Positions 6,374 through 12,802 of a stretch of 18,531 nucleotides of DNA are shown here, piece by piece. The first letter of the stretch is position 1. The number at the start of each line of letters is the position of its first letter. A program made the position numbers and the translations under genes. The stretch spans positions 1-18,531 of the forward strand of contig JAEWPL010000011.1 of NCBI GenBank assembly GCA_023460615.1, read 5' to 3'. The notes below the pieces were generated by a model. It had not been told where the DNA came from and did not search any database. It was given only the letters and a program-made list of their open reading frames with translations. This stretch comes from Pseudomonadota bacterium. GTDB taxonomy: Bacteria > Pseudomonadota > Gammaproteobacteria > Enterobacterales > Succinivibrionaceae.

Positions 6374-7366
6374 TTAGTTATTTGATGTACGAAGTCCTGG
6401 AGGTGGCCAGTTTGCTACGCGCATACCTAAAGACAAGTTTCTCTGAGCAAGAACGTCCTTAATTTCATTTAATGACTTCTTACCTAGATTTGGAGTCTTT
6501 AGAAGCTCAACTTCAGTTCTTTGTACCAAATCACCGATGTAAATGATTGACTCCGCTTTTAAGCAATTAGCTGAACGAACAGTTAATTCTAGATCTTCAA
6601 CTGGTTGCATTAACACAGGATCAGGCATTGGTGGAGCTACAGGAGCGCTTACACGCTCGCTGATCTCTTCCTTATCAATGATGTTATCCATGCATTCACA
6701 GATTAAGTTAGAAGCATTCATTAGAGCAACTTCTGGAGCTATTGTTCCATTAGTCTCTAAATCAATAACTAATCTATCTAAATCTGTACGCTGCTCAACA
6801 CGAGCTGACTCAACTTCGTACACATAACGACGAATTGGGCAGTAGTTTGCGTCGATTAAGATAACGTTCTCTGCATCAGCTGGAATATGCTTATCAGAGG
6901 TGGTCATTACATAACCTTGGCCTGATGAAATGCGAAGTTTCATCGACAACGAAGCCTTAGCACCTTTTAAAGTGCAAATACGGGCTTCAGGGTCTACAAA
7001 GGATAAATTTTCAGGACAAACGATATCTGAAGCGTGAACTTCACCTTCACCACGTTTATCGATTGATAACCAAACAGGCTCGGTCAATGGCTCTTGAGAA
7101 GCAATAGCTAAGGACTTTAAGTTCATAACTACTTCAAAAATGCTTTCAACAAGATCATCTTTTAAGCTGTTAACATCCTTTACGCCCGCCATCTGGAAAG
7201 CATCAACAGCAGTTCCAGATAGGGTCTTTAGTAAAATTCCGCTTAAAGCAACACCTAATGTATAGCCGAAACCACGCTCTAAAGGCTCAAGCACTAAACG
7301 TGCATGATTAGGACTGATTTCAGTATAATTAACTGGCTTTGGCTTTAGCAGTTCAACAACAGACAC
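6374..7366 (-). CDS. rpoA: RNA polymerase alpha subunit, first (upstream) paralogue; probable beta'-binding alpha-II
   Basis: This 330-residue copy occupies the normal alpha-operon position after rpsD and starts at GTG with GGGG eight bases upstream. It keeps LEPLERGFGYTLG and, around 186-209, a nearly E. coli-identical SARVEQRTDLD...ETNGTI. It has lost the beta-docking arginines, with Ser42-Gly43 (7238-7243) where E. coli has Arg44-Arg45. It has also lost GVLHEYS (now GVKDVNS), IGPVTA (now EGEVHA), LTDEN (now LKGAK) and much of the last dimer helix. The C-terminal domain is fully conserved, including Arg264, Asn267, Cys268 and the GMR surface. The frame is open throughout and conserved motifs are intact, so it is not a decaying pseudogene. 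Inferred role: the alpha bound to beta' in a fixed heterodimer with the downstream copy. Confidence 0.96.
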   Translation of the reverse strand: MSVVELLKPKPVNYTEISPNHARLVLEPLERGFGYTLGVALSGILLKTLSGTAVDAFQMAGVKDVNSLKDDLVESIFEVVMNLKSLAIASQEPLTEPVWLSIDKRGEGEVHASDIVCPENLSFVDPEARICTLKGAKASLSMKLRISSGQGYVMTTSDKHIPADAENVILIDANYCPIRRYVYEVESARVEQRTDLDRLVIDLETNGTIAPEVALMNASNLICECMDNIIDKEEISERVSAPVAPPMPDPVLMQPVEDLELTVRSANCLKAESIIYIGDLVQRTEVELLKTPNLGKKSLNEIKDVLAQRNLSLGMRVANWPPPGLRTSNN

Positions 7367-7383
7367 TAGAGATACCCCACATT

Positions 7384-7410
7384 AAAAAAGCGGTGCAGGC
7401 AATGTTGCCT
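7384..7410 (-). promoter_or_regulatory. Weak hairpin and T run in the rpsD-rpoA gap
   Basis: The minus strand has AGGCA-ACAT-TGCCT (7397-7410), then seven bases, then TTTTTT (7384-7389). The T run is too far from the short stem for a good intrinsic terminator. It could be a pause or processing site ahead of the first rpoA gene. Confidence 0.25.
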
Positions 7411-7413
7411 ATA

Positions 7414-8037
7414 TTACTTAGAATACAATTCGACGATGAGTGCTTCTTTAATATCAGAAGGTAACTCAGAACGCTCAGGATTGCTCTTATAAGTACCCTT
7501 CATGTGATCGTGATCTACATCGATCCATGTTGGCTTAGTAGCGCGTTGACCTGATAAGTCGATTGCTGCCTTAATACGTAATTGCTTCTTTGCCTTTTCG
7601 CGAACAGCAACAACATCATCTGGCTGTACTTGGTAAGAAGGAATATTTACGATTTGGTCATTAACAGTAATAGCCTTGTGGCTTACTAACTGACGTGCTT
7701 CCATACGGGTTGAACCGAAACCCATACGATAAACTACGTTATCCAAACGAGCCTCTAGAAGTTGTAATAGGTTCTCACCAGTATTACCAGACATTCTTGA
7801 AGCTTTCTTGTAGTAGTTACGGAATTGACGCTCTAGAACACCGTAGATACGACGAACTTTTTGCTTCTCACGTAACTGCATGCCGTAATCTGATAGGCGT
7901 GCTTTGTTAGCGCCATGCTGACCAGGTGCTGTGTCTAGCTTGCACTTTGTATCAATTGCGCGAACGCCAGACTTTAAGAATAAGTCTACACCCTCACGGC
8001 GGCTTAATTTCAGGGCTGGACCTGTATATTTTGCCAT
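7414..8037 (-). CDS. rpsD: 30S ribosomal protein S4
   Basis: S4 is a primary 16S rRNA binder that starts assembly of the 30S body. In E. coli it also represses its own operon by binding the leader before rpsM. The 207 residues match the E. coli protein (206) closely: KLSRREG, FLKSGVRAIDTKCK, APGQHG, QLREKQKVRRIYGVLERQFRNYY, the S4 RNA-binding domain around residues 95-155 (RLDNVVYRMGFGSTR) and the C-terminal LIVELYSK. The zinc-free form is indicated by a single cysteine at the N-terminal side. Forty-seven bases separate it from the first rpoA. Confidence 0.98.
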   Translation of the reverse strand: MAKYTGPALKLSRREGVDLFLKSGVRAIDTKCKLDTAPGQHGANKARLSDYGMQLREKQKVRRIYGVLERQFRNYYKKASRMSGNTGENLLQLLEARLDNVVYRMGFGSTRMEARQLVSHKAITVNDQIVNIPSYQVQPDDVVAVREKAKKQLRIKAAIDLSGQRATKPTWIDVDHDHMKGTYKSNPERSELPSDIKEALIVELYSK

Positions 8038-8068
8038 TTATCTTTCTCCAGAAATTGAACTCGTTAGG

Positions 8069-8491
8069 TTATACACGACGCTTTTTAGGTGGGCGACAAC
8101 CATTATGAGGGATTGGGGTAACATCAGTAATGTTAGTGATCTTGTAACCTTGTGCATTTAAAGCACGGATTGAAGACTCACGACCAGGACCTGGACCCTT
8201 TACCAAAACTTCAAGGTTCTTTACACCGAACTCTTTTGCAGCTTCACCAGCACGCTCTGCAGCAACCTGTGCAGCATAAGGAGTTGATTTACGTGAACCA
8301 CGGAAACCTGAACCACCTGCAGTTGCCCAAGATAGAACGTTACCTTGACGATCTGAAATAGTTACAATGGTGTTATTGAAAGATGCATGGATGTGTGCTA
8401 CGCCGTCAGCAACTTGCTTCTTAGAGCGCTTGCCTGAACGAGCACGAGTGGTAGCAGCTGCTTGCTGCTCATTCTTAATTTCTTCAGCCAT
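8069..8491 (-). CDS. rpsK: 30S ribosomal protein S11
   Basis: S11 sits on the 30S platform next to the mRNA exit site with S7. The 140-residue product contains DGVAHIHASFNNTIVTI, WATAGGSGFRGSRKSTPYAAQ, VKGPGPGRES and the C-terminal NGCRPPKKRRV, all nearly identical to E. coli. The N-terminus is about 11 residues longer than in E. coli (MAEEIKNEQQAAATTRA). The ATG is supported by GGAG seven bases upstream, so the extension looks real. Confidence 0.98.
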   Translation of the reverse strand: MAEEIKNEQQAAATTRARSGKRSKKQVADGVAHIHASFNNTIVTISDRQGNVLSWATAGGSGFRGSRKSTPYAAQVAAERAGEAAKEFGVKNLEVLVKGPGPGRESSIRALNAQGYKITNITDVTPIPHNGCRPPKKRRV

Positions 8492-8501
8492 CTAAGCTCT
8501 C

Positions 8502-8858
8502 CTACTTCTTAATGCTCTTACGTGGACCCTTACGAGTACGTGCATTTGTCTTTGTACGTTGACCACGTACAGGAAGACCTTTGCGGTGACGTAAACCACG
8601 ATAGGTACCAAGGTCGATTAGGCGCTTGATGTTCATAGAAATTTCACGACGAAGGTCACCTTCAACGGTGAACTTTGCTACTTCGGCACGGATCTTATCT
8701 ACAACAGACTCATCTAAATCTTTAAGTCTTGCAGACTCTTCAACACCTGCATTAGCAAGAATCTCGCTTGCGCGGGTTGGGCCGATGCCATAGATTGACT
8801 GTAAAGCAATCACAGCGATCTTTTGATCAGGCACATTAATGCCAGCTATACGGGCCAC
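8502..8858 (-). CDS. rpsM: 30S ribosomal protein S13
   Basis: S13 lies in the 30S head and contacts the P-site tRNA and the 50S subunit. The 118-residue product has ARIAGINVP, the helix-two-turn-helix GIGPTRA, DLRREI, YRGLRHRKGLPVRGQRT and the basic NARTRKGP tail. It starts at GTG, as in E. coli, with GGAG upstream. The first codons (GUGGCCCG) are complementary to ACGGGCU in the leader, which fits S4-controlled initiation. First gene of the alpha operon. Confidence 0.98.
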   Translation of the reverse strand: MARIAGINVPDQKIAVIALQSIYGIGPTRASEILANAGVEESARLKDLDESVVDKIRAEVAKFTVEGDLRREISMNIKRLIDLGTYRGLRHRKGLPVRGQRTKTNARTRKGPRKSIKK

Positions 8859-8931
8859 TATTGATCTCCTAAATTTTAGGTCAGTTTAAAAACAATGGCT
8901 GTCGCAAAGCCCGTTAGGATACGCGACAACC
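8850..8931 (-). ncRNA. Alpha-operon leader: S4-binding pseudoknot (alpha_RBS-type)
   Basis: The RNA forms a 9-bp stem (8923-8931 with 8897-8905, one G-U pair) whose loop reads GUAUCCUAACGGGCUUU. That loop closely resembles the E. coli alpha leader as I remember it (AUCCUGAAAACGGGCUUUU). ACGGGCU (8908-8914) can pair with GGCCCGU at the rpsM start (8850-8856), making the pseudoknot that E. coli S4 stabilises to trap the 30S subunit. The same pairings are weaker on the plus strand, as expected for RNA read leftward. S4 is encoded by the third gene, giving feedback control of the operon. Confidence 0.82.
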
Positions 8932-8957
8932 GCTCATAGTGCACTTTGGCATGTCAG

Positions 8958-8987
8958 AAAAGCACCAAGATTTCTCTTAGTGCTTTT
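8958..8987 (-). promoter_or_regulatory. Hairpin at the 5' end of the alpha-operon leader
   Basis: The minus-strand RNA AAAAGCACUAAGA-GAAA-UCUUGGUGCUUUU is a 13-bp stem with one U-G pair and a GAAA tetraloop. The U-G pair becomes C-A on the plus strand, so the fold is specific to leftward RNA. It starts only a few bases after the expected start of transcription from the 8998-9026 promoter. It could protect the 5' end, or stop read-through from the spc operon using its UUUU end. Confidence 0.6.
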
Positions 8988-8997
8988 AAGCTGTATG

Positions 8998-9026
8998 ATT
9001 ATACAGACTTTAAATTATTTATGCAA
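8998..9026 (-). promoter_or_regulatory. Sigma70 promoter of the alpha operon
   Basis: TTGCAT (9021-9026), a 17-base spacer and a perfect TATAAT (8998-9003) lie in the rpmJ-rpsM gap and predict a start near 8990. The -10 lies inside the dyad CTGTAT-AATC-ATACAG (8991-9006). The -35 lies inside the 3' arm of the 12-bp inverted repeat at 9015-9044. Location and strength fit a promoter for rpsM and the genes after it. Confidence 0.75.
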
Positions 9027-9044
9027 GTTTAATTGCATAAATAA
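9015..9044 (-). repeat. 12-bp perfect inverted repeat after rpmJ
   Basis: Arms TTATTTATGCAA and TTGCATAAATAA surround a 6-base loop, six bases after the rpmJ stop. As RNA it is a 3'-end hairpin for the spc transcript, although AT-rich and lacking a good T run. As DNA it is a dyad covering the alpha promoter -35. Either role, or both, is possible. Confidence 0.6.
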
Positions 9045-9049
9045 CAGCA

Positions 9050-9163
9050 TTAGCCCTGACGTTGCTTATGCTTTGGATTTTCACAGATAATGCGAACTAC
9101 ACCGTGACGACGAACTACTTTGCAGTTGCGGCACATTTTTTTAACTGAAGCACCAACTTTCAT
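9050..9163 (-). CDS. rpmJ: 50S ribosomal protein L36
   Basis: The 37-residue product starts MKVGASVKKMCRNCK and ends NPKHKQRQG. Cys11, Cys14, Cys27 and His32 form the zinc ribbon of the zinc-binding (C+) L36 type. The ATG at 9163 has GGAG seven bases upstream. The gene lies 24 bases after secY and ends the spc operon, the usual gammaproteobacterial position. Confidence 0.96.
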   Translation of the reverse strand: MKVGASVKKMCRNCKVVRRHGVVRIICENPKHKQRQG

Positions 9164-9187
9164 TTTTATTCTCCAATTAACGAAAAA

Positions 9188-10534
9188 TTATCGACCGTAA
9201 TTCTTAAGGTTTGCTTTACGCATGATATCGCCATACTGCTGGTTCATCATATGACTTTGTAACTGAGAAACGAAGTCCATGCAAACCACAACGATAATTA
9301 GTAATGAAGTACCACCGAAATAGAACTGTACATTAAACCAGTTCATTAACAACTGAGGAACTAAACATACTAAGACCATGTATAAAGAACCACTTAAAGT
9401 TAAACGTGACATTACTTTATCGATGAATCTTGCAGTTTGTTCACCTGGACGAATACCAGGAATGAAAGCACCGCCCTTCTTCAAGTTATCAGCTATTTCA
9501 CGTGGGTTAAATACCAACGCTGTATAGAAGAATGTAAAGAAAACGATTGCTGCTGCATATAACAATTCATACAAAGGCTGTCCTGGTTGCAAAAATACTG
9601 AAATGCTTCCAAGTACATTTGAAACCGCGTTATCACCTTGGCCGAACCAAGAAACAACAGTACCAGGGAACAGAATAATTGACGAAGCAAAAATTGCTGG
9701 AATAACACCTGATAGGTTGATCTTTAATGGTAAATTAGAGCGTGGCTGAGAGTAAATTCGATTACCCATTTGGCGTTTAGCGTATTCAATTACAATTCTA
9801 CGCTGACCGCGCTCAACGAAAACCACGAAGAAGGTCACTAGGACCACTACTACACCGATAATCAATAAAGCAATGGTGGATAGATCACCTTGACGTGATT
9901 GTTCGAAGGTTCTTGCTAGAGCTGTAGGAAGTCCAGCTACGATACCTGCGAAGATGATAAGAGAAATACCATTACCAATACCACGTTCAGTAATTTGCTC
10001 ACCAAGCCACATCAATAATACAGTACCAGTAACTAAGCATACAGTGGTTACAAAGTAGAAAGCAGGACCTGGATTATCAACTAATCCTGGAGTCATGTTT
10101 GGAATACCTGTAGCAATACCAAATGCTTGTAATGCAGCTAAGAAAACAGTAGCAACACGGGTGTACTGAGTAATCTTACGACGACCAGATTCACCTTCTT
10201 TTTTTAGTTCTGCTAAGTTCTTATTTAATACTGCAAGTAACTGAATAATAATCGATGCAGAAATGTATGGCATGATACCTAATGCTAATACTGAAGCACG
10301 CTCTAGCGCACCACCAGCAAACATATTGAACATACCAACAATGGTTCCGCTTTGCGAATCGAAAACGCGCTGAAGTACGTCAGCATTCACACCTGGAACA
10401 GGAATATATGAACCAAGTCTGAACATAATTAGCGCAAAAACAACAAACAAAAGTCTCTGACGAATTTCGCCTGAACCTTTAGATTGTTGTGCAGCCATTT
10501 CACGACTTCTATCAAAAAGCGATTTTCTAGCCAT
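9188..10534 (-). CDS. secY: Protein translocase subunit SecY
   Basis: SecY is the channel-forming subunit of the SecYEG translocon in the inner membrane. The 448-residue product has the ten hydrophobic segments of the family: the first around 28-45 followed by YIPVPGVN, the plug region after residue 55, LGIMPYISASIIIQLL, and ERGIGNGISLIIFAGIVAG in the middle. The cytoplasmic loop FIPGIRPGEQTA (358-369) contains the conserved Arg-Pro-Gly needed for SecA coupling. The ATG at 10534 has GAGG six bases upstream. A longer reading from TTG at 10546 would use that site as codons. It follows rplO as in E. coli. Confidence 0.97.
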   Translation of the reverse strand: MARKSLFDRSREMAAQQSKGSGEIRQRLLFVVFALIMFRLGSYIPVPGVNADVLQRVFDSQSGTIVGMFNMFAGGALERASVLALGIMPYISASIIIQLLAVLNKNLAELKKEGESGRRKITQYTRVATVFLAALQAFGIATGIPNMTPGLVDNPGPAFYFVTTVCLVTGTVLLMWLGEQITERGIGNGISLIIFAGIVAGLPTALARTFEQSRQGDLSTIALLIIGVVVVLVTFFVVFVERGQRRIVIEYAKRQMGNRIYSQPRSNLPLKINLSGVIPAIFASSIILFPGTVVSWFGQGDNAVSNVLGSISVFLQPGQPLYELLYAAAIVFFTFFYTALVFNPREIADNLKKGGAFIPGIRPGEQTARFIDKVMSRLTLSGSLYMVLVCLVPQLLMNWFNVQFYFGGTSLLIIVVVCMDFVSQLQSHMMNQQYGDIMRKANLKNYGR

Positions 10535-10549
10535 GCAAAACCTCAATTA

Positions 10550-10566
10550 GGGGGCTAAAAGCCCCC
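10550..10566 (-). promoter_or_regulatory. GC-rich hairpin in the rplO-secY gap
   Basis: On the minus strand GGGGGCT-TTT-AGCCCCC forms a 7-bp stem with a 3-base loop between the rplO stop and the secY ribosome binding site. No T run follows, so it should not stop transcription by itself. It may mark an mRNA processing or stability boundary between ribosomal-protein genes and the translocon gene. Confidence 0.6.
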
Positions 10567-10575
10567 AACTATTAT

Positions 10576-11175
10576 TTAAGCTTTAGCAGCTTTCTTAGCT
10601 GCCTTTTGCTCTGCAGTCTTCTTTGCAGGCTTTTGCTTACCAGCTGCAGCTAGAGCGTCTAAACGAGCTTGTTGCTTTGCAGCAGACTTCTTGTTTGACT
10701 TCTCTAAACGTTGTTGAGCTTCAACAATGTATTGTGCAACTTCAACGGTACCACCAACTGCTTCAATAGCAGCCTTAGCACCCTTGGTAACACCTAAGCC
10801 CTTTAGAGTGATCTTCTTAGTGAAGTTAGGTACGCGAGATAATACAACCTTAACGTACTTGATCTTCTTGCTGATTAAACGAGCATCTAATAGAGCTTGC
10901 ATATCAACAACATCACCCTCAATACGATTTAAATCGTTTAAGGTAACTTCAGCAGTAACAGAAGCTTTTGGAGACCAGAAACCAAATTTTGGTAAACGGA
11001 TCTTTAATGGCATCTGACCGCCTTCGAAACCTGGACGCTTGTGAGCACTCTTACGAGCACCAGCACCTTTAACACCACGACCGCAGGTCTTGCCTAAGCC
11101 AGAACCAATACCACGGCCTACGCGTACAGCTGCTTTACGAGAACCTTCTGCAGGCTTTAAAGTATCTAAACGCAT
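10576..11175 (-). CDS. rplO: 50S ribosomal protein L15 with long basic C-terminal tail
   Basis: L15 is a late-assembly 23S rRNA-binding protein of the large subunit. Residues 1-146 match E. coli L15 (144 residues): MRLDTLKPAEGSRK, GRGIGSGLGKT, PGFEGGQMPL, RLPKFGF and GVTKGAKAAIEAVGG. A tail of about 53 residues follows, first predicted helical (VEAQQRLEKSNKK) and then rich in Lys and Ala up to the end. The open frame continues without a break in coding style, so the tail looks like real protein rather than a lost stop. AGGAG precedes the ATG. Confidence 0.96.
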   Translation of the reverse strand: MRLDTLKPAEGSRKAAVRVGRGIGSGLGKTCGRGVKGAGARKSAHKRPGFEGGQMPLKIRLPKFGFWSPKASVTAEVTLNDLNRIEGDVVDMQALLDARLISKKIKYVKVVLSRVPNFTKKITLKGLGVTKGAKAAIEAVGGTVEVAQYIVEAQQRLEKSNKKSAAKQQARLDALAAAGKQKPAKKTAEQKAAKKAAKA

Positions 11176-11178
11176 TTA

Positions 11179-11364
11179 TTACTCCTCTACCTTTAACAAG
11201 TAGCTTACCTTGTTGATCATACCGCGAACTGAAGGAGTATCCTCTAGCTCAACAGTGTGACGAATGCGGCGTAAGCCTAAACCTTTTACGGTAGCGATAT
11301 GCTTTGGCTGACGGCCAATAGTGCTCTTAATTAGAGTAACTTTAACGGTTTTCTTATCTGCCAT
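11179..11364 (-). CDS. rpmD: 50S ribosomal protein L30
   Basis: The 61-residue bacterial short form of L30 shows KVTLIKSTIGRQPKH, the GLGLRRIRHTVELEDTPSVRGMINKV motif and a beta-alpha-beta fold. GGAG lies seven bases before the ATG. It lies three bases from rpsE and rplO, a tightly packed spc-operon arrangement that points to coupled translation. Confidence 0.97.
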   Translation of the reverse strand: MADKKTVKVTLIKSTIGRQPKHIATVKGLGLRRIRHTVELEDTPSVRGMINKVSYLLKVEE

Positions 11365-11367
11365 TTT

Positions 11368-11874
11368 TTACTCCATTATTTCCTTCACTGAAAGACCACG
11401 CTTAGCAGCAACAGCCTCAGGAGTACGCATTGATGCTAAAGCTGCAACAGTAGCACGTACAACGTTGATTGGGTTAGTAGAGCCATAAGCCTTAGCTAAA
11501 ACGTTACGAACACCAGCAACTTCTAGAACAGCACGCATAGCACCACCAGCAATAATACCGGTACCTTCTGATGCAGGCTGCATGTAAACCATAGAACCTG
11601 AGTGTTCACCCTTAACAGCATGGAATAAAGTGCCATTGTTTAAAACAATGCCATTCTTTACATTACGGCGAGCTTGTTCAATTGCCTTTTGAATAGCAGC
11701 TGGAACTTCGCCTGCCTTACCATAACCAAAACCTACGCGGCCATTACCATCACCAACTACTGTTAAAGCGGTGAAAGAGAAAATACGACCACCTTTTACA
11801 ACTTTAGCTACACGATTAACTGCAACTAATTTTTCTTGCAATTCGCCAGCTTGAGTTTCGTCTTTGTGTTGCAT
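11368..11874 (-). CDS. rpsE: 30S ribosomal protein S5
   Basis: S5 lies at the mRNA entry tunnel and affects decoding accuracy. The 168-residue product contains the double-stranded-RNA-binding-like N-terminal domain (LQEKLVAVNRVAKVVKGGR, FSFTALTVVGDGNGRVGFGYGKA). The C-terminal domain has GTGIIAGGAMRAVLEVAGV and KAYGSTNPINVVRAT. Length matches E. coli (167). GGAG precedes the ATG. Confidence 0.98.
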   Translation of the reverse strand: MQHKDETQAGELQEKLVAVNRVAKVVKGGRIFSFTALTVVGDGNGRVGFGYGKAGEVPAAIQKAIEQARRNVKNGIVLNNGTLFHAVKGEHSGSMVYMQPASEGTGIIAGGAMRAVLEVAGVRNVLAKAYGSTNPINVVRATVAALASMRTPEAVAAKRGLSVKEIME

Positions 11875-11886
11875 TTCACACTCCTA

Positions 11887-12240
11887 CTAGAACTTAAGGC
11901 CGGCTTCACGAGCTGCTTCAGCTAATGCTGCAACACGACCGTGATACTGATAGCCTGATCTGTCAAAAGCTACGGTTTCAACCTTAGCTGCAATAGCACG
12001 CTCAGCAACAGCTTTACCAACTACTTTAGCTGCTTCTACGTTGCCGGTGTACTTAAGACCCTTAGCTAGGTCTTTCTCTAAAGTGCTAGCTGAAGCTAAA
12101 ACACGGTTATCATTGCTGATAATCTGTGCATAAATGTGACGAGGTGTACGAGTAACAACTAAACGGGTTACACCTAACTCGTGCATCTTTGCACGTGATT
12201 TAGTAGCGCGGCGAATGCGTGCTTCTTTCTTATCGAACAT
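11887..12240 (-). CDS. rplR: 50S ribosomal protein L18
   Basis: L18 binds 5S rRNA with L5 and joins it to the central protuberance. The 117-residue product, the same length as E. coli L18, has RIRRATKSRAKMHELGVTRL, VTRTPRHIYAQII, the VGKAVAERA helix and the terminal FDRSGYQYHGRVAALAEAAREAGLKF. Confidence 0.98.
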   Translation of the reverse strand: MFDKKEARIRRATKSRAKMHELGVTRLVVTRTPRHIYAQIISNDNRVLASASTLEKDLAKGLKYTGNVEAAKVVGKAVAERAIAAKVETVAFDRSGYQYHGRVAALAEAAREAGLKF

Positions 12241-12254
12241 GTTATGCCACCCTA

Positions 12255-12788
12255 TTATTTCTTCTTAGCTTCTTTAATGTGAATGATTTCGTCTGCATAT
12301 CTAACACCCTTACCTTTGTATGGCTCAGGAGCACGGAATGCACGAACCTTAGCAGCAACTTGGCCTAATAAAGCCTTGTCAAAGCTCTTTAGAACGATAT
12401 CAGTCTGAGATGGAGTCTCAGCGGTAACGCCTTCAGGTAGTTCGAAATCGATTGGGTGAGAATAACCTAAAACTAGGTTTAATACCTTACCCTTAACTGC
12501 TGCACGGTAACCAACACCTACTAACTTAAGTGTCTTCTCGAAACCTTTATCTAAACCAACAACCATGTTGTGTAGTAAAGCACGAACAGTACCAGACTGC
12601 ATGTTTGATTCTTGAGAGTCTTCCTTTTGAGAAACTCTTAATTCACCATTTTCAAAGCTAACGCCAACTAATGGATGAACATTTAAAACCATCTGGCCTT
12701 TCTTTGACTTGATGGTTACATTCTGACCGTCGAGAGTAACTTCGACGCCCTGAGGAACAATAACTGGTTCCTTAGCAATACGTGACAT
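12255..12788 (-). CDS. rplF: 50S ribosomal protein L6
   Basis: L6 binds near the sarcin-ricin loop and factor-binding site. The 177-residue product, the same length as E. coli L6, consists of two repeated domains. It begins SRIAKEPVIVPQGVEV, contains LVGVGYRA in the middle and ends with the signature PEPYKGKGVRYADE followed by a Lys-rich end. Confidence 0.98.
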   Translation of the reverse strand: MSRIAKEPVIVPQGVEVTLDGQNVTIKSKKGQMVLNVHPLVGVSFENGELRVSQKEDSQESNMQSGTVRALLHNMVVGLDKGFEKTLKLVGVGYRAAVKGKVLNLVLGYSHPIDFELPEGVTAETPSQTDIVLKSFDKALLGQVAAKVRAFRAPEPYKGKGVRYADEIIHIKEAKKK

Positions 12789-12802
12789 GTTGCCTCCCTA
12801 AA

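Noticed and set aside
6374..7366. The upstream rpoA as a decaying pseudogene
   Set aside because: Its frame is open from end to end, its C-terminal domain and the VEQRTDLD block are conserved, and it has a good ribosome binding site. Selective loss at one interface fits specialisation better.
7384..7410. Intrinsic terminator between rpsD and the first rpoA
   Set aside because: The stem is only 5 bp and the T run is seven bases from it, which does not fit intrinsic termination.
8958..8987. This hairpin as the main spc-operon terminator
   Set aside because: It lies downstream of the alpha promoter, its stem is AT-rich and only four Us follow. It may help stop read-through, but a leader role is equally likely, so it is listed as a regulatory hairpin.
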